Source of the DNA: an uncultured Lachnospiraceae bacterium
GTDB lineage: Bacteria; Bacillota; Clostridia; Lachnospirales; Lachnospiraceae
Direction of reading: 5' to 3'
DNA length: 57,270 bases
Assembly (NCBI GenBank): GCA_902476265.1
Contig: CABSCP010000031.1
Location: forward strand, 1-57,270
Position numbers and translations under genes: made by a program. The notes under the pieces were generated by a model, which searched no databases, was not told the origin of the DNA, and saw only the letters and a program-made list of their open reading frames with translations. This document shows positions 7,841-15,500 of the stretch, piece after piece (the first letter of the stretch is position 1; each line of letters starts with the position of its first letter).

Positions 7841-9507
7841 TGGAAAAAAAGAAATCCACAGGGAGGGGAAAAAAGTTCTTCCCGCTGCTGTTTTTACTGC
7901 TTTCCATGCTGCTTACCGGCTGCCATGGAACCAAAGGACAGGAGGCGTTTAAAATCCCGGAGGAATTTGATACATCCCGGGAATATGAGATTACTTTTTG
8001 GGCGAAAAACGATACCAATAAGACACAGACAGAAATATATGAGAAGGCCATTGCGGATTTTGAAAGCATTTATCCCAATATCAGGGTGAATCTGCGCCTG
8101 TATACCAATTACGGGGACATTTATAATGATGTCATTACGAACATTTCCACCAACACAACGCCCAATGTCTGCATCACCTATCCGGACCACATCGCCACCT
8201 ACCTGGCAGGATCCAACGTGGTGGTTCCGCTGGAAGGGCTTTTTGCGGATGAAAAATACGGGCTGGGGGGATCGGCGTTGGCTTTTGACAGTGTGGCACA
8301 GGAGGAAATCGCGCCGAAATTTCTGGAAGAATGCGCCTTTGACGATCATTATTATGCGCTGCCGTTCATGCGTTCCACGGAAGCCTGCTACGTGAACAAA
8401 ACCTATGTGGAGGCTTTGGGGTATTCCCTGCCGGAGAAACTGACCTGGGATTTTATCTGGGAGGTTTCCGAAGCGGCCATGGAGAAGGATGCCGACGGCA
8501 ATTTTAAAGTGAACGGTCAGAATGTGCTGATTCCCTTTATTTATAAATCCACGGATAACATGATGATCCAGATGCTCCGGCAGAAGAGCGCAGGATATTC
8601 CACGGAAAACGGCGACATTCTGTTGTTTAATAACACCACAAAAGAACTGCTTCATACCATTGCCGTGCATGGGGCCAGCCGGGCCTTTTCTACCTTTAAA
8701 ATTTCCAGCTATCCGGCGAACTTTTTAAATGCGGGGCAATGTCTTTTCGCCATTGATTCCACCGCCGGGGCCACATGGATGGGAACGGATGCGCCCCTCT
8801 GCGACATCAGCGAAGATAAGCTGGCGGATTTTGAAACGGTGGTTTTGCCGGTCCCGCAGTTTGATGTAAAAAATCCTCAAATGATCTCCCAGGGACCTTC
8901 CATCTGTGTTTTCAATAAGGCGGATTCCCAGGAAGTGCTGGCGTCATGGATTTTCGCCCAGTATCTGTTGACGAACGAGGTGCAGATCGCCTACGCAGAG
9001 ACAGAAGGCTATATCCCGGTCACTTTAAGGGCACAGGATTCGGCGGAATATCGGGAATATCTGTCCCGGGGCGGGGAAGATAATTCTCAGCATTATGAGG
9101 TGAAAATCAAGGCGTCCCGGCTTTTGTTGGACAACATGGACCACACGTTTGTGACACCGGTGTTCAACGGTTCCGCCTCCCTGAGGGATGCGGCGGGACA
9201 GCTGATTGAAAATACGGTGAAGTCTGTCCGGCGGAATCAGACCGTTGACGATGCCTTCTTTGAAAAACTGTTTGCAGACGTGTCCTCTTTGTACCGCCTG
9301 GATCAAAAGGGAAAGGATGTGGCGGGAAAGAAGGATCTCGGCCCGCTTCCCGCAACGGCATCGGCGCTGCTTTGTTCCATCGTTGCGGTCTGGATCGGCA
9401 TCCTTGGATATGTGATTTGGAGCAACCGGACCGCTATCCGGGGGTTTGGAGCACTGATACAGGGTAAATTTGGCAGAGAAAAAGAAAAAATTGTGAAAAA
9501 AGATTGA
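7840..9507 (+). CDS. Sugar ABC binding lipoprotein with extra C-terminal membrane helix
   Basis: A 555-residue extracellular solute-binding protein. A lipobox LLTGC places the lipidated cysteine at residue 28, so the N-terminus is anchored in the membrane. The body (about 40-480) has the CUT1 binding-protein fold: EITFWAKND at the first strand, VCITYPDHIATYLAG, and YALPFMRSTEACYVNKTY. The C-terminus is odd: after a charged linker it has a hydrophobic helix (about 503-525, SALLCSIVAVWIGILGYVIW) and a basic tail ending KEKIVKKD. That would tether the protein to the membrane at both ends. Typical members are 410-450 residues without such a helix. It comes last in the operon; ATG at 7840 is preferred over GTG at 7837. 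Confidence 0.88.
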   Translation: MEKKKSTGRGKKFFPLLFLLLSMLLTGCHGTKGQEAFKIPEEFDTSREYEITFWAKNDTNKTQTEIYEKAIADFESIYPNIRVNLRLYTNYGDIYNDVITNISTNTTPNVCITYPDHIATYLAGSNVVVPLEGLFADEKYGLGGSALAFDSVAQEEIAPKFLEECAFDDHYYALPFMRSTEACYVNKTYVEALGYSLPEKLTWDFIWEVSEAAMEKDADGNFKVNGQNVLIPFIYKSTDNMMIQMLRQKSAGYSTENGDILLFNNTTKELLHTIAVHGASRAFSTFKISSYPANFLNAGQCLFAIDSTAGATWMGTDAPLCDISEDKLADFETVVLPVPQFDVKNPQMISQGPSICVFNKADSQEVLASWIFAQYLLTNEVQIAYAETEGYIPVTLRAQDSAEYREYLSRGGEDNSQHYEVKIKASRLLLDNMDHTFVTPVFNGSASLRDAAGQLIENTVKSVRRNQTVDDAFFEKLFADVSSLYRLDQKGKDVAGKKDLGPLPATASALLCSIVAVWIGILGYVIWSNRTAIRGFGALIQGKFGREKEKIVKKD

Positions 9508-9645
9508 TTTATCCGGGATAGTTGAGTACACTGTAACTGTTTGGTGAAGAACCGGACGATAACAGATATTTTTAAACAGACCGCGAAGGAACTTGAGACA
9601 GAGTTTTTCAAAACCGGTCGGGAGGAGAAAGGAAAGGTTATCAAG

Positions 9646-10491
9646 ATGAAAAAGTATTTGGCAATGATGTTAGCAGCTTCTCTTACACTGGCACTTGCAG
9701 GGTGTGGCTCCAATGCAGCGCCTCAGAGCAGCCAGCCGGCAGAGACAAAAGAGACGGAAGCAGCTGCGCCGTCCACAGAGGCAGCAGTATCCGAAGAAAG
9801 CAGCGCAGCGGCTTCTGAAACGGTCAGCGCAGCGGATAACGCAGAGGCGGCGGCAAAATCAGAGGGCGTTATGACCTATGAGGAGTATATGGCAGCGGAG
9901 GTTGACACAGAAGTTGTCATCGAAGCTTACGTACAGGCAAAACAGTCCTGGTGGGAGGATCAGGCTACCGTTTATTCTCAGGATGAGGACGGCGCATACT
10001 TCCTCTATAATATGGCATGCTCCAAAGAAGATTATGACAAGCTGGTTCCCGGCACGAAGATCAAGGTGACAGGCTATAAGTCCGAGTGGTCCGGTGAGGT
10101 CGAAATCATTGACGCAACCTTTGAGATCGAAGAGGGCAGCTACATAGCAGAGCCGCTGGATGTAACGGATCTGCTCGGCACCGATGAGCTGATTAACCAT
10201 CAGAATAAACTGGTATCCTTCAAGGGTATGACAGTGGAAGACGCCGGAGACGGAAAGGCTTTCCTGTATAGCTGGGACGGTTCCGGTTCCGACGGCGATG
10301 ACCTGTATTTCAACGTTTCCTTAAACGGACAGACCTATACCTTCACAGTGGAATCTTATCTGTGCGATAACACCACAGAAGTTTATAACACCGTTAAGAA
10401 CTTAAAGGTCGGCGACGTTGTTGATATGGAAGGTTTCCTGTACTGGTATGAAGGCGTTAACCCGCATATTACAGCTGTAACAGTGAAATAA
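9646..10491 (+). CDS. Lipoprotein with tandem OB-fold-like domains, function unknown
   Basis: A 281-residue exported lipoprotein. The signal ends in the lipobox LALAGC with lipidated C20, followed by a long Ala/Ser/Glu-rich linker (about 23-85). Two similar beta-rich halves follow, each with a VVIEAYVQ or LVSFKGM start, a FLY strand and a G-D-V or G-T-K turn before the last strands. This resembles OB-fold-like domains of Clostridia lipoproteins of unknown role. AGGAAAGG lies 8 bases before the ATG at 9646, so an upstream in-frame TTG at 9541 is not the start. It follows the binding-protein gene by 138 bases and ends at a strong terminator. It may be a surface accessory of the importer, but that is inference. 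Confidence 0.72.
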   Translation: MKKYLAMMLAASLTLALAGCGSNAAPQSSQPAETKETEAAAPSTEAAVSEESSAAASETVSAADNAEAAAKSEGVMTYEEYMAAEVDTEVVIEAYVQAKQSWWEDQATVYSQDEDGAYFLYNMACSKEDYDKLVPGTKIKVTGYKSEWSGEVEIIDATFEIEEGSYIAEPLDVTDLLGTDELINHQNKLVSFKGMTVEDAGDGKAFLYSWDGSGSDGDDLYFNVSLNGQTYTFTVESYLCDNTTEVYNTVKNLKVGDVVDMEGFLYWYEGVNPHITAVTVK

Positions 10492-10505
10492 GTGATAAAA
10501 TCGAT

Positions 10506-10551
10506 GACCTCAGGATTTGGGCTTGACGCTCTTATCCTGAGGTCTTTTTTT
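10506..10551. terminator. Intrinsic terminator between convergent genes
   Basis: GACCTCAGGAT (10506-10516) and ATCCTGAGGTC (10534-10544) form a perfect 11-bp stem with a 17-base loop, followed by TTTTTTT on the + strand. It stops transcription from the lipoprotein gene; the minus-strand AraC gene ends at its edge. Confidence 0.9.
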
Positions 10552-11407
10552 AATCCTCCGCATACATTTTCCGAAATTCGGTGGGAGAGCAGTTTTTATA
10601 TTGCCTGAAAATCCGGCCGAAAGAGGAAGAAGAGGAAAAACCGGACTGCAGTGCCACCTGTGTGATGGAATATTCCGGATTTGCCAGCATGTTTTCCGCC
10701 AGGGAAATCCGTTTTTGATTCAGGTAATGATAAAAGGAAACATTGGTAAAATCCTTGAATATCCGGGTGAAATGAAACTTGCTGAAACCTGCCAGCTTTG
10801 CGGCAGTCTCCAGTGTCAGGTTTTCCGTACAGTGCTCATTGATATACCGGCAGACGGACAATAGCCGTTTTGCATGGGGAGAATGGGAGGTATCCGCCAA
10901 ATCATCCCGACTGCAGAGAGGGTCTAACTGACCCAGCAGGCCGAGAATCTCCAGGAGCCGGCCGTAGGCAATGGTTTCATAAAACGGAGGCGGATCAAAA
11001 TATGCCGCAGCAATCGCGGACAAAAGTTCACGGATTTTATTGCAGGCATCGCCGCTGCCGGCAGGGGAAATCACCAGGACAGGAGGCATCAGGGAAAGGA
11101 GCGTTTCCATATGAGGGATGCTTCTGGCATAGGAGAGGTCCGCAAGATAGGTGATCTGATGCCCCACAGGCGGGGCGAACAGGGCATGAATGGTGCCCGG
11201 ACGCAAAAATGCGATATCGCCTTCTTGAAGCTGCCATACCGTATCGCCGGATTCGATCCGGTATCCGTTTTCAATGGGACAGATAATTTCCATGGGGGTA
11301 TGCCAATGCTCCGGAAAGTTTTCGCTGACCCGCAGATCATGGACCCGGATACCGATATTTTCATGGAAATTGACATTCTCAAAAATGCCGTCCAGATTTT
11401 CAATCAT
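10550..11407 (-). CDS. AraC-family regulator with cupin sensor
   Basis: A 285-residue regulator. The N-terminal half (about 15-140) is cupin-like: PEHWHTPMEIICPIENGY and WQLQEGDIAFLRPGTIHAL are the two conserved cupin patches that would bind a sugar. The C-terminal AraC domain (about 185-285) has LTLETAAKLAGFSKFHFTRI and ITQVALQSGFSSSSSFGRIF. GGGAGG precedes the ATG. It is divergent from the GH3 gene, whose promoter holds two direct repeats 21 bp apart, so it probably activates GH3 when a breakdown product is present. The inducer is unknown. Confidence 0.9.
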   Translation of the reverse strand: MIENLDGIFENVNFHENIGIRVHDLRVSENFPEHWHTPMEIICPIENGYRIESGDTVWQLQEGDIAFLRPGTIHALFAPPVGHQITYLADLSYARSIPHMETLLSLMPPVLVISPAGSGDACNKIRELLSAIAAAYFDPPPFYETIAYGRLLEILGLLGQLDPLCSRDDLADTSHSPHAKRLLSVCRYINEHCTENLTLETAAKLAGFSKFHFTRIFKDFTNVSFYHYLNQKRISLAENMLANPEYSITQVALQSGFSSSSSFGRIFRQYKNCSPTEFRKMYAED

Positions 11408-11574
11408 GAGAATACCTCCCTCAGGTTTCCAAGACGCAAAAATTGCGGCCCGTATTTTTATTCAGCATAACGGAATTTTCGATGAATTGCAAGATACAGA
11501 GGATCTTTTGTGGGAATTGATGGGAATCCTGACAGAAAAGAAGATAAAAAGCACGGTTTTGTCAAGAAAGGAAA

Positions 11575-11637
11575 CGCAATAATTGAAAAAGAGTCCGCAA
11601 TAATCGAAAAGAGTTTGCAGAGTGGATTTGATATATT
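11575..11637 (+). promoter_or_regulatory. Paired AraC-type operator and promoter of the GH3 gene
   Basis: Two direct copies of CGCAATAATYGAAAA start at 11575 and 11596, exactly 21 bp apart (two helical turns). TATATT (11632-11637) is a likely -10 box; the -35 position (11609-11614) falls at the end of the second repeat and is a poor match to TTGACA. This layout is the classic one for AraC-family activation, where the promoter-proximal half-site overlaps the -35 box. Confidence 0.6.
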
Positions 11638-11685
11638 CATCAGGAAAGGTGCAGAAAAACAGGTACGTTTCAGGAGGACTCAATC

Positions 11686-14043
11686 ATGGAAAAATGGACA
11701 AGATTCTGGTATCAGCCGGTACATCCGCTGGGGCAGGACGGAAAACTGGTGACGGGAGGAAAAGAGCACATCGCTCTGTCCCGAAGCGCCGCGGCAGAAG
11801 GAATGGTATTATTAAAAAATGAAAACCATGCGCTTCCTTTCAAAAAGGGCGCCAAGGTTGCGCTCTTTGGAAAAGCGAGTGCAGATTATGTGACGGGAGG
11901 CGGCGGAAGCGGTGAAGTGACCATCGCATATCGCAGGAGCATTCTGGATGGGATGGAAGAGAAGGAAGCGGAAGGCAAAATCAGCCTGTATGCGCCGCTC
12001 AATGATTTTTACAGGGAAAATGTAAGGAAACAGTATGAAGCGGGCATCATTCCCGGAAAGACCACCGAACCGGAAGTGCCGCAGGAATTGCTGGAAGGCG
12101 CCAGGGCTTTTACAGATACCGCGCTGATCAGCATCTGCCGTTATTCCACGGAAGGCAGTGACCGGGAAGATACGGATTTTTACCTGAGTGAAGAAGAACA
12201 GCGGATGGTGGACGATGTGACTGCCAATTTTGCGAATGTCGTGGTGGCGCTGAATGTGGGCGGCATGGTGGATACCAGCTGGTTTAAAAACAGTGAGAAA
12301 ATAAATGCGGCATTGCTGGCATGGCAGGCGGGTATGGAAGGCGGCCCGGCCACAGCGGATATTTTGTGCGGAGACCGGAATCCCTCCGGCAAGCTGGTGG
12401 ATACCTTTGCTTCCTGCTTTGCGGATTATCCGTCCAGCGCTCACTTCCATGACTCTCAGGATTATGTGGTTTACAATGAAGATATTTATGTGGGATACCG
12501 CTATTTTGAAACCGTTCCGGGCGCTAAGGATAAGGTGAACTATTGCTTTGGTTATGGCCTTTCCTATACGGATTTTACAATCGCGCTGCAGAATGTGACG
12601 GAAACGAAAGATTCCTTCCTGTTCGATGCCCATGTGACCAATGTAGGCGCCTGCAGCGGGAAAGAAGTGGTTCAGCTGTATGTGAGCGCACCCCAGGGGA
12701 AGCTTGGAAAACCCGCCCGCGAGCTGAAAGCGTTCGCAAAGACCCGCCTGCTTTTACCCGGCGAGGATCAGACGCTGCGCCTGACCGTTACAAAAGACAG
12801 CCTGGCATCCTACGACGATACCGGGAAAGTGGTGAAATCCGCATGGCTTCTGGAGGAAGGGGAGTATCATTTCTTCCTGGGCAATTCCGTGCGCGCTGCC
12901 CTGGATACCGGATTTGTGTGGAGCGTGGAAGAAACCGCGGTGACAGAACAGCTTTCCGAAAAGTGCGCGCCAAACCATATGACGGAGCGCTTAAATGCTT
13001 TGGGCGAATACGAGAAAATGCCTGCTTTTACCGGTGAAAGAGAACCGCTTTATGATGACCCGGAAATGGGCAGGGCATATCAGCCTGCCGTACGGGCCGT
13101 CCCCAGATATCCCATGCCCTGGGATGAAAAGGGGACTCCTGTCAGACGGCCTCAGCTTAAGGAAGTGGCAGAAGGAAAAATCACCCTGGATGCGTTTACC
13201 GACAGCCTAAGCGATGCTGAGCTGGCCGAATTGCTGGGAGGACAGCCCAATACCGGCGTGGCAAACACTTTTGGTATGGGCAATCTGCCGGAAGCAGGTA
13301 TTCCGAATGTGATGACGGCTGACGGCCCTGCCGGACTGCGTGTGGGCAGACTGGAAATGCCGGAATGCGGCGTGCATACGACAGCTTTTCCCTGCGCAAC
13401 TTTACTGGCCTGCAGTTTTGACGAAGCATTGGTAGAAGAAATCGGACGGGCCGGCGCAAGGGAAGTGAAGGAAAATAATATCGGCGTATGGCTGACGCCT
13501 GCCATGAACATTCACAGAAGCCCGCTGTGTGGCAGAAACTTCGAGTATTATGCGGAAGATCCGCTGGTGGCGGGAAAAATGGGCGCAGCCATGATACGCG
13601 GCATCCAGTCCGAGCACATTGCGGCATCCATGAAACACTTTGCCTGCAACAATAAAGAAACGAACCGTGTAAATTCCGATTCCCGCCTGTCCGAAAGGGC
13701 GCTGCGCGAAATTTATTTAAAGGGTTTTGAAATCGCGGTGAAGGAAGCCGATCCCTGGACCATCATGACCTCTTACAATATTATCAACGGGGTCCGCGCC
13801 TCCGAAAACAAAGAACTGCTGACGGATATCCTGCGTGGTGAATGGGGCTTTCAGGGCATGGTCACAACAGACTGGTGGAACCATTCCCGGCATGAGCGGG
13901 AAGTGCTGGCAGGCAATGATGTGAAAATGGCTGCCGGCTATCCGGAGCGCCTTTTAAAAGCGCTGGAAGAAGGGACGCTCACAAGGGAAGATATGAAAAT
14001 CTGTGCGAAACGGATTTTGAATATGATTTTGAAGCTGGACTGA
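11686..14043 (+). CDS. Glycoside hydrolase family 3, permuted domain order
   Basis: A 785-residue retaining beta-glycosidase (beta-glucosidase or beta-xylosidase type). The order is reversed relative to most GH3 enzymes: the alpha/beta sandwich domain comes first (about 30-310, GMVLLKNENHALPF), then a fibronectin III-like domain (about 315-420), then the catalytic barrel (about 500-785). In the barrel, MTADGPAGLRVG, NIHRSPLCGRNFEYYAEDP and MKHFACNNKETNR are substrate-binding segments, and D729 in VTTDWW is the expected nucleophile. This order is known in a subset of Clostridia enzymes. No signal peptide, so it acts on imported oligosaccharides. AGGAGG lies 9 bases before the ATG. Confidence 0.92.
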   Translation: MEKWTRFWYQPVHPLGQDGKLVTGGKEHIALSRSAAAEGMVLLKNENHALPFKKGAKVALFGKASADYVTGGGGSGEVTIAYRRSILDGMEEKEAEGKISLYAPLNDFYRENVRKQYEAGIIPGKTTEPEVPQELLEGARAFTDTALISICRYSTEGSDREDTDFYLSEEEQRMVDDVTANFANVVVALNVGGMVDTSWFKNSEKINAALLAWQAGMEGGPATADILCGDRNPSGKLVDTFASCFADYPSSAHFHDSQDYVVYNEDIYVGYRYFETVPGAKDKVNYCFGYGLSYTDFTIALQNVTETKDSFLFDAHVTNVGACSGKEVVQLYVSAPQGKLGKPARELKAFAKTRLLLPGEDQTLRLTVTKDSLASYDDTGKVVKSAWLLEEGEYHFFLGNSVRAALDTGFVWSVEETAVTEQLSEKCAPNHMTERLNALGEYEKMPAFTGEREPLYDDPEMGRAYQPAVRAVPRYPMPWDEKGTPVRRPQLKEVAEGKITLDAFTDSLSDAELAELLGGQPNTGVANTFGMGNLPEAGIPNVMTADGPAGLRVGRLEMPECGVHTTAFPCATLLACSFDEALVEEIGRAGAREVKENNIGVWLTPAMNIHRSPLCGRNFEYYAEDPLVAGKMGAAMIRGIQSEHIAASMKHFACNNKETNRVNSDSRLSERALREIYLKGFEIAVKEADPWTIMTSYNIINGVRASENKELLTDILRGEWGFQGMVTTDWWNHSRHEREVLAGNDVKMAAGYPERLLKALEEGTLTREDMKICAKRILNMILKLD

Positions 14044-14063
14044 TTTCAGTAAGGAAAAGTAGC

Positions 14064-14096
14064 GCCTGTGCGGGGGAGAAATACTTCTGCACAGGC
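14064..14096 (+). terminator. Hairpin after the GH3 gene
   Basis: GCCTGTGC (14064-14071) pairs perfectly with GCACAGGC (14089-14096). No uridine run follows, so it may be a weak terminator or an mRNA 3'-end stabiliser. Confidence 0.4.
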
Positions 14097-14158
14097 AGTA
14101 AAACTAATGCTTCTTAAAGTTTTGACCTTAAAAATAGAGTGAATCGTGTCTGTTTTTG

Positions 14159-14167
14159 TGTTATAAT
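14159..14167 (+). promoter_or_regulatory. Extended -10 promoter of the TPR gene
   Basis: TGTTATAAT is a full extended -10 box in a very AT-rich stretch 62 bases before the TPR gene. No matching -35 box is present at 17 bp, which is normal for extended -10 promoters. Confidence 0.55.
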
Positions 14168-14228
14168 ATTTTTATAAATAAATACAGGGAGAGACATAGG
14201 ATTATATATTTGAAAGGGGTCAAAACAC

Positions 14229-15377
14229 ATGAATTTTACTGAATGGATGGGATTGGCAGTGGCATGTGCTGCAATATGCGTACCGATTATGATCAGCGAC
14301 ATGAATAAGAAATCAAAGCTCGCTAAGTGGATAGAAGTTGTATTCGGTATTATGTTTTTTGTGTTTGTACTTATTGGTGTGATGGAATATACCCCTAATA
14401 ATTCGATGGCAGCAAAGGAAGAAATAGAACCTCAAATAGAAGGAGATCCACGATTCCAGTCGGAACCGGAGGAACAGCTAGCTCAGACAACAGATGAGAA
14501 TGAAGAGATCGAAGCCTATATGCAGAAAGCTTCTGAATATTATGAAAATAAAGAATATGGGCATGCCCTACAACTTTATAATAAAATCGTTGAAATAGAT
14601 CCGGAGAATAAAAATGCGTATGGAAACAGAGGCCTGATTTACAGAGAACTGGGAAATAATGATAAGGCGATTCAGGATTATAAAAAAGTATTGCAACTGA
14701 ATCCAGATAATGAAATCGCATATAATAATCTTTCCTACGTTTATTATAAAGAGGGAAGGTATGAAGAAGCGATTATCGAAGCGCAAAATGCAATAGAATT
14801 GCGACCAGAGTATATAAATCCCTATATCAATTGTGCGAATTCGTTTTCAAAAATAAAAGAGTATGAAAAAGCAATTGAAATTTGCACAAAGGGTATCGAA
14901 ATGAATCCGGATTCTACTGAATTGCTAAATGCCCGATCAAATATTTACCTCACCATGGAAAATTATGATAAAAGTTTAGAAGATTCTGAGGCAGCAATGA
15001 AGAGTAATCCTGATAATTCAATCTCTTACTATAATATGGGAAGGATATATCACGGGCTTAAAAAGTATGAGAAATCAATTGAATACTTCTTGGAAGCAAT
15101 AGAGAGAGATGCAGATTTTGCATATGCGTATTCGGGGATAGGTGATGACTATATCCATATGGGTGAATATGAAAAAGGGATTGAGTTTTTAAATATTGGA
15201 ATCGATATAATGCCGGATTATCCAGGTGCTTATTATAACAGGAGCAGAGCATATAAAAATCTGAAAGAATATAGTAAGGCATTGGAAGATGTAAATAAAG
15301 CACTTGAGTTTGATCCCGATAATAGTAAATATCTAGAAGATAAAAGAAATCTGGAAAAAAAGGTTTCCGCTTTGTAA
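14229..15377 (+). CDS. Membrane-anchored TPR protein
   Basis: A 382-residue protein. Two N-terminal membrane helices (about 7-24 and 35-53) are followed by an acidic linker and eight tandem tetratricopeptide repeats of 34 residues from about residue 97 to 370. The repeats carry the usual pattern of Y-N/G at the start and A-I..Y/I..DP at the end, for example AYGNRGLIYRELGNNDKAIQ. TPR arrays bind protein partners; no enzyme domain is present. The codons and flanks are clearly more AT-rich than those of the neighbours, which suggests separate acquisition. AAAGGGG precedes the ATG, and it has its own promoter and terminator, so it is an independent unit. Its partner is unknown. Confidence 0.85.
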   Translation: MNFTEWMGLAVACAAICVPIMISDMNKKSKLAKWIEVVFGIMFFVFVLIGVMEYTPNNSMAAKEEIEPQIEGDPRFQSEPEEQLAQTTDENEEIEAYMQKASEYYENKEYGHALQLYNKIVEIDPENKNAYGNRGLIYRELGNNDKAIQDYKKVLQLNPDNEIAYNNLSYVYYKEGRYEEAIIEAQNAIELRPEYINPYINCANSFSKIKEYEKAIEICTKGIEMNPDSTELLNARSNIYLTMENYDKSLEDSEAAMKSNPDNSISYYNMGRIYHGLKKYEKSIEYFLEAIERDADFAYAYSGIGDDYIHMGEYEKGIEFLNIGIDIMPDYPGAYYNRSRAYKNLKEYSKALEDVNKALEFDPDNSKYLEDKRNLEKKVSAL

Positions 15378-15412
15378 AAACAAATTCATAAAACTGCACA
15401 AAAAACAAAAAG

Positions 15413-15463
15413 AAGGCTATATTTTTTACCATTACCTGGAATGGAAGAAATATGGCCTTTTTG
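15413..15463 (+). terminator. Intrinsic terminator of the TPR gene
   Basis: AAGGCTATATTT (15413-15424) pairs with AAATATGGCCTT (15448-15459) with one G-U pair, and inside it CCATT (15429-15433) pairs with AATGG (15440-15444). The stem runs into TTTTT. It shows that the ATG at 15441, which lies inside the hairpin, is not the start of the kinase gene. Confidence 0.8.
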
Positions 15464-15470
15464 TTATACT
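15462..15470 (+). promoter_or_regulatory. Extended -10 promoter of the kinase gene
   Basis: TGTTATACT directly follows the terminator uridine run and lies 31 bases before the kinase start at 15501. The -35 region would sit inside the terminator hairpin. Confidence 0.45.
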
Positions 15471-15500
15471 TATGAGATCAAACAGGAAAGGGAGAGGGTT

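Noticed and set aside
1269..14055. The 12-mer ACTGATTTCAGT occurs both at the peptidase promoter (minus strand, 1269) and at the end of the GH3 gene (about 14040)
   Set aside because: The second copy includes the stop codon of the GH3 gene and is not near a promoter; a chance match is likely.
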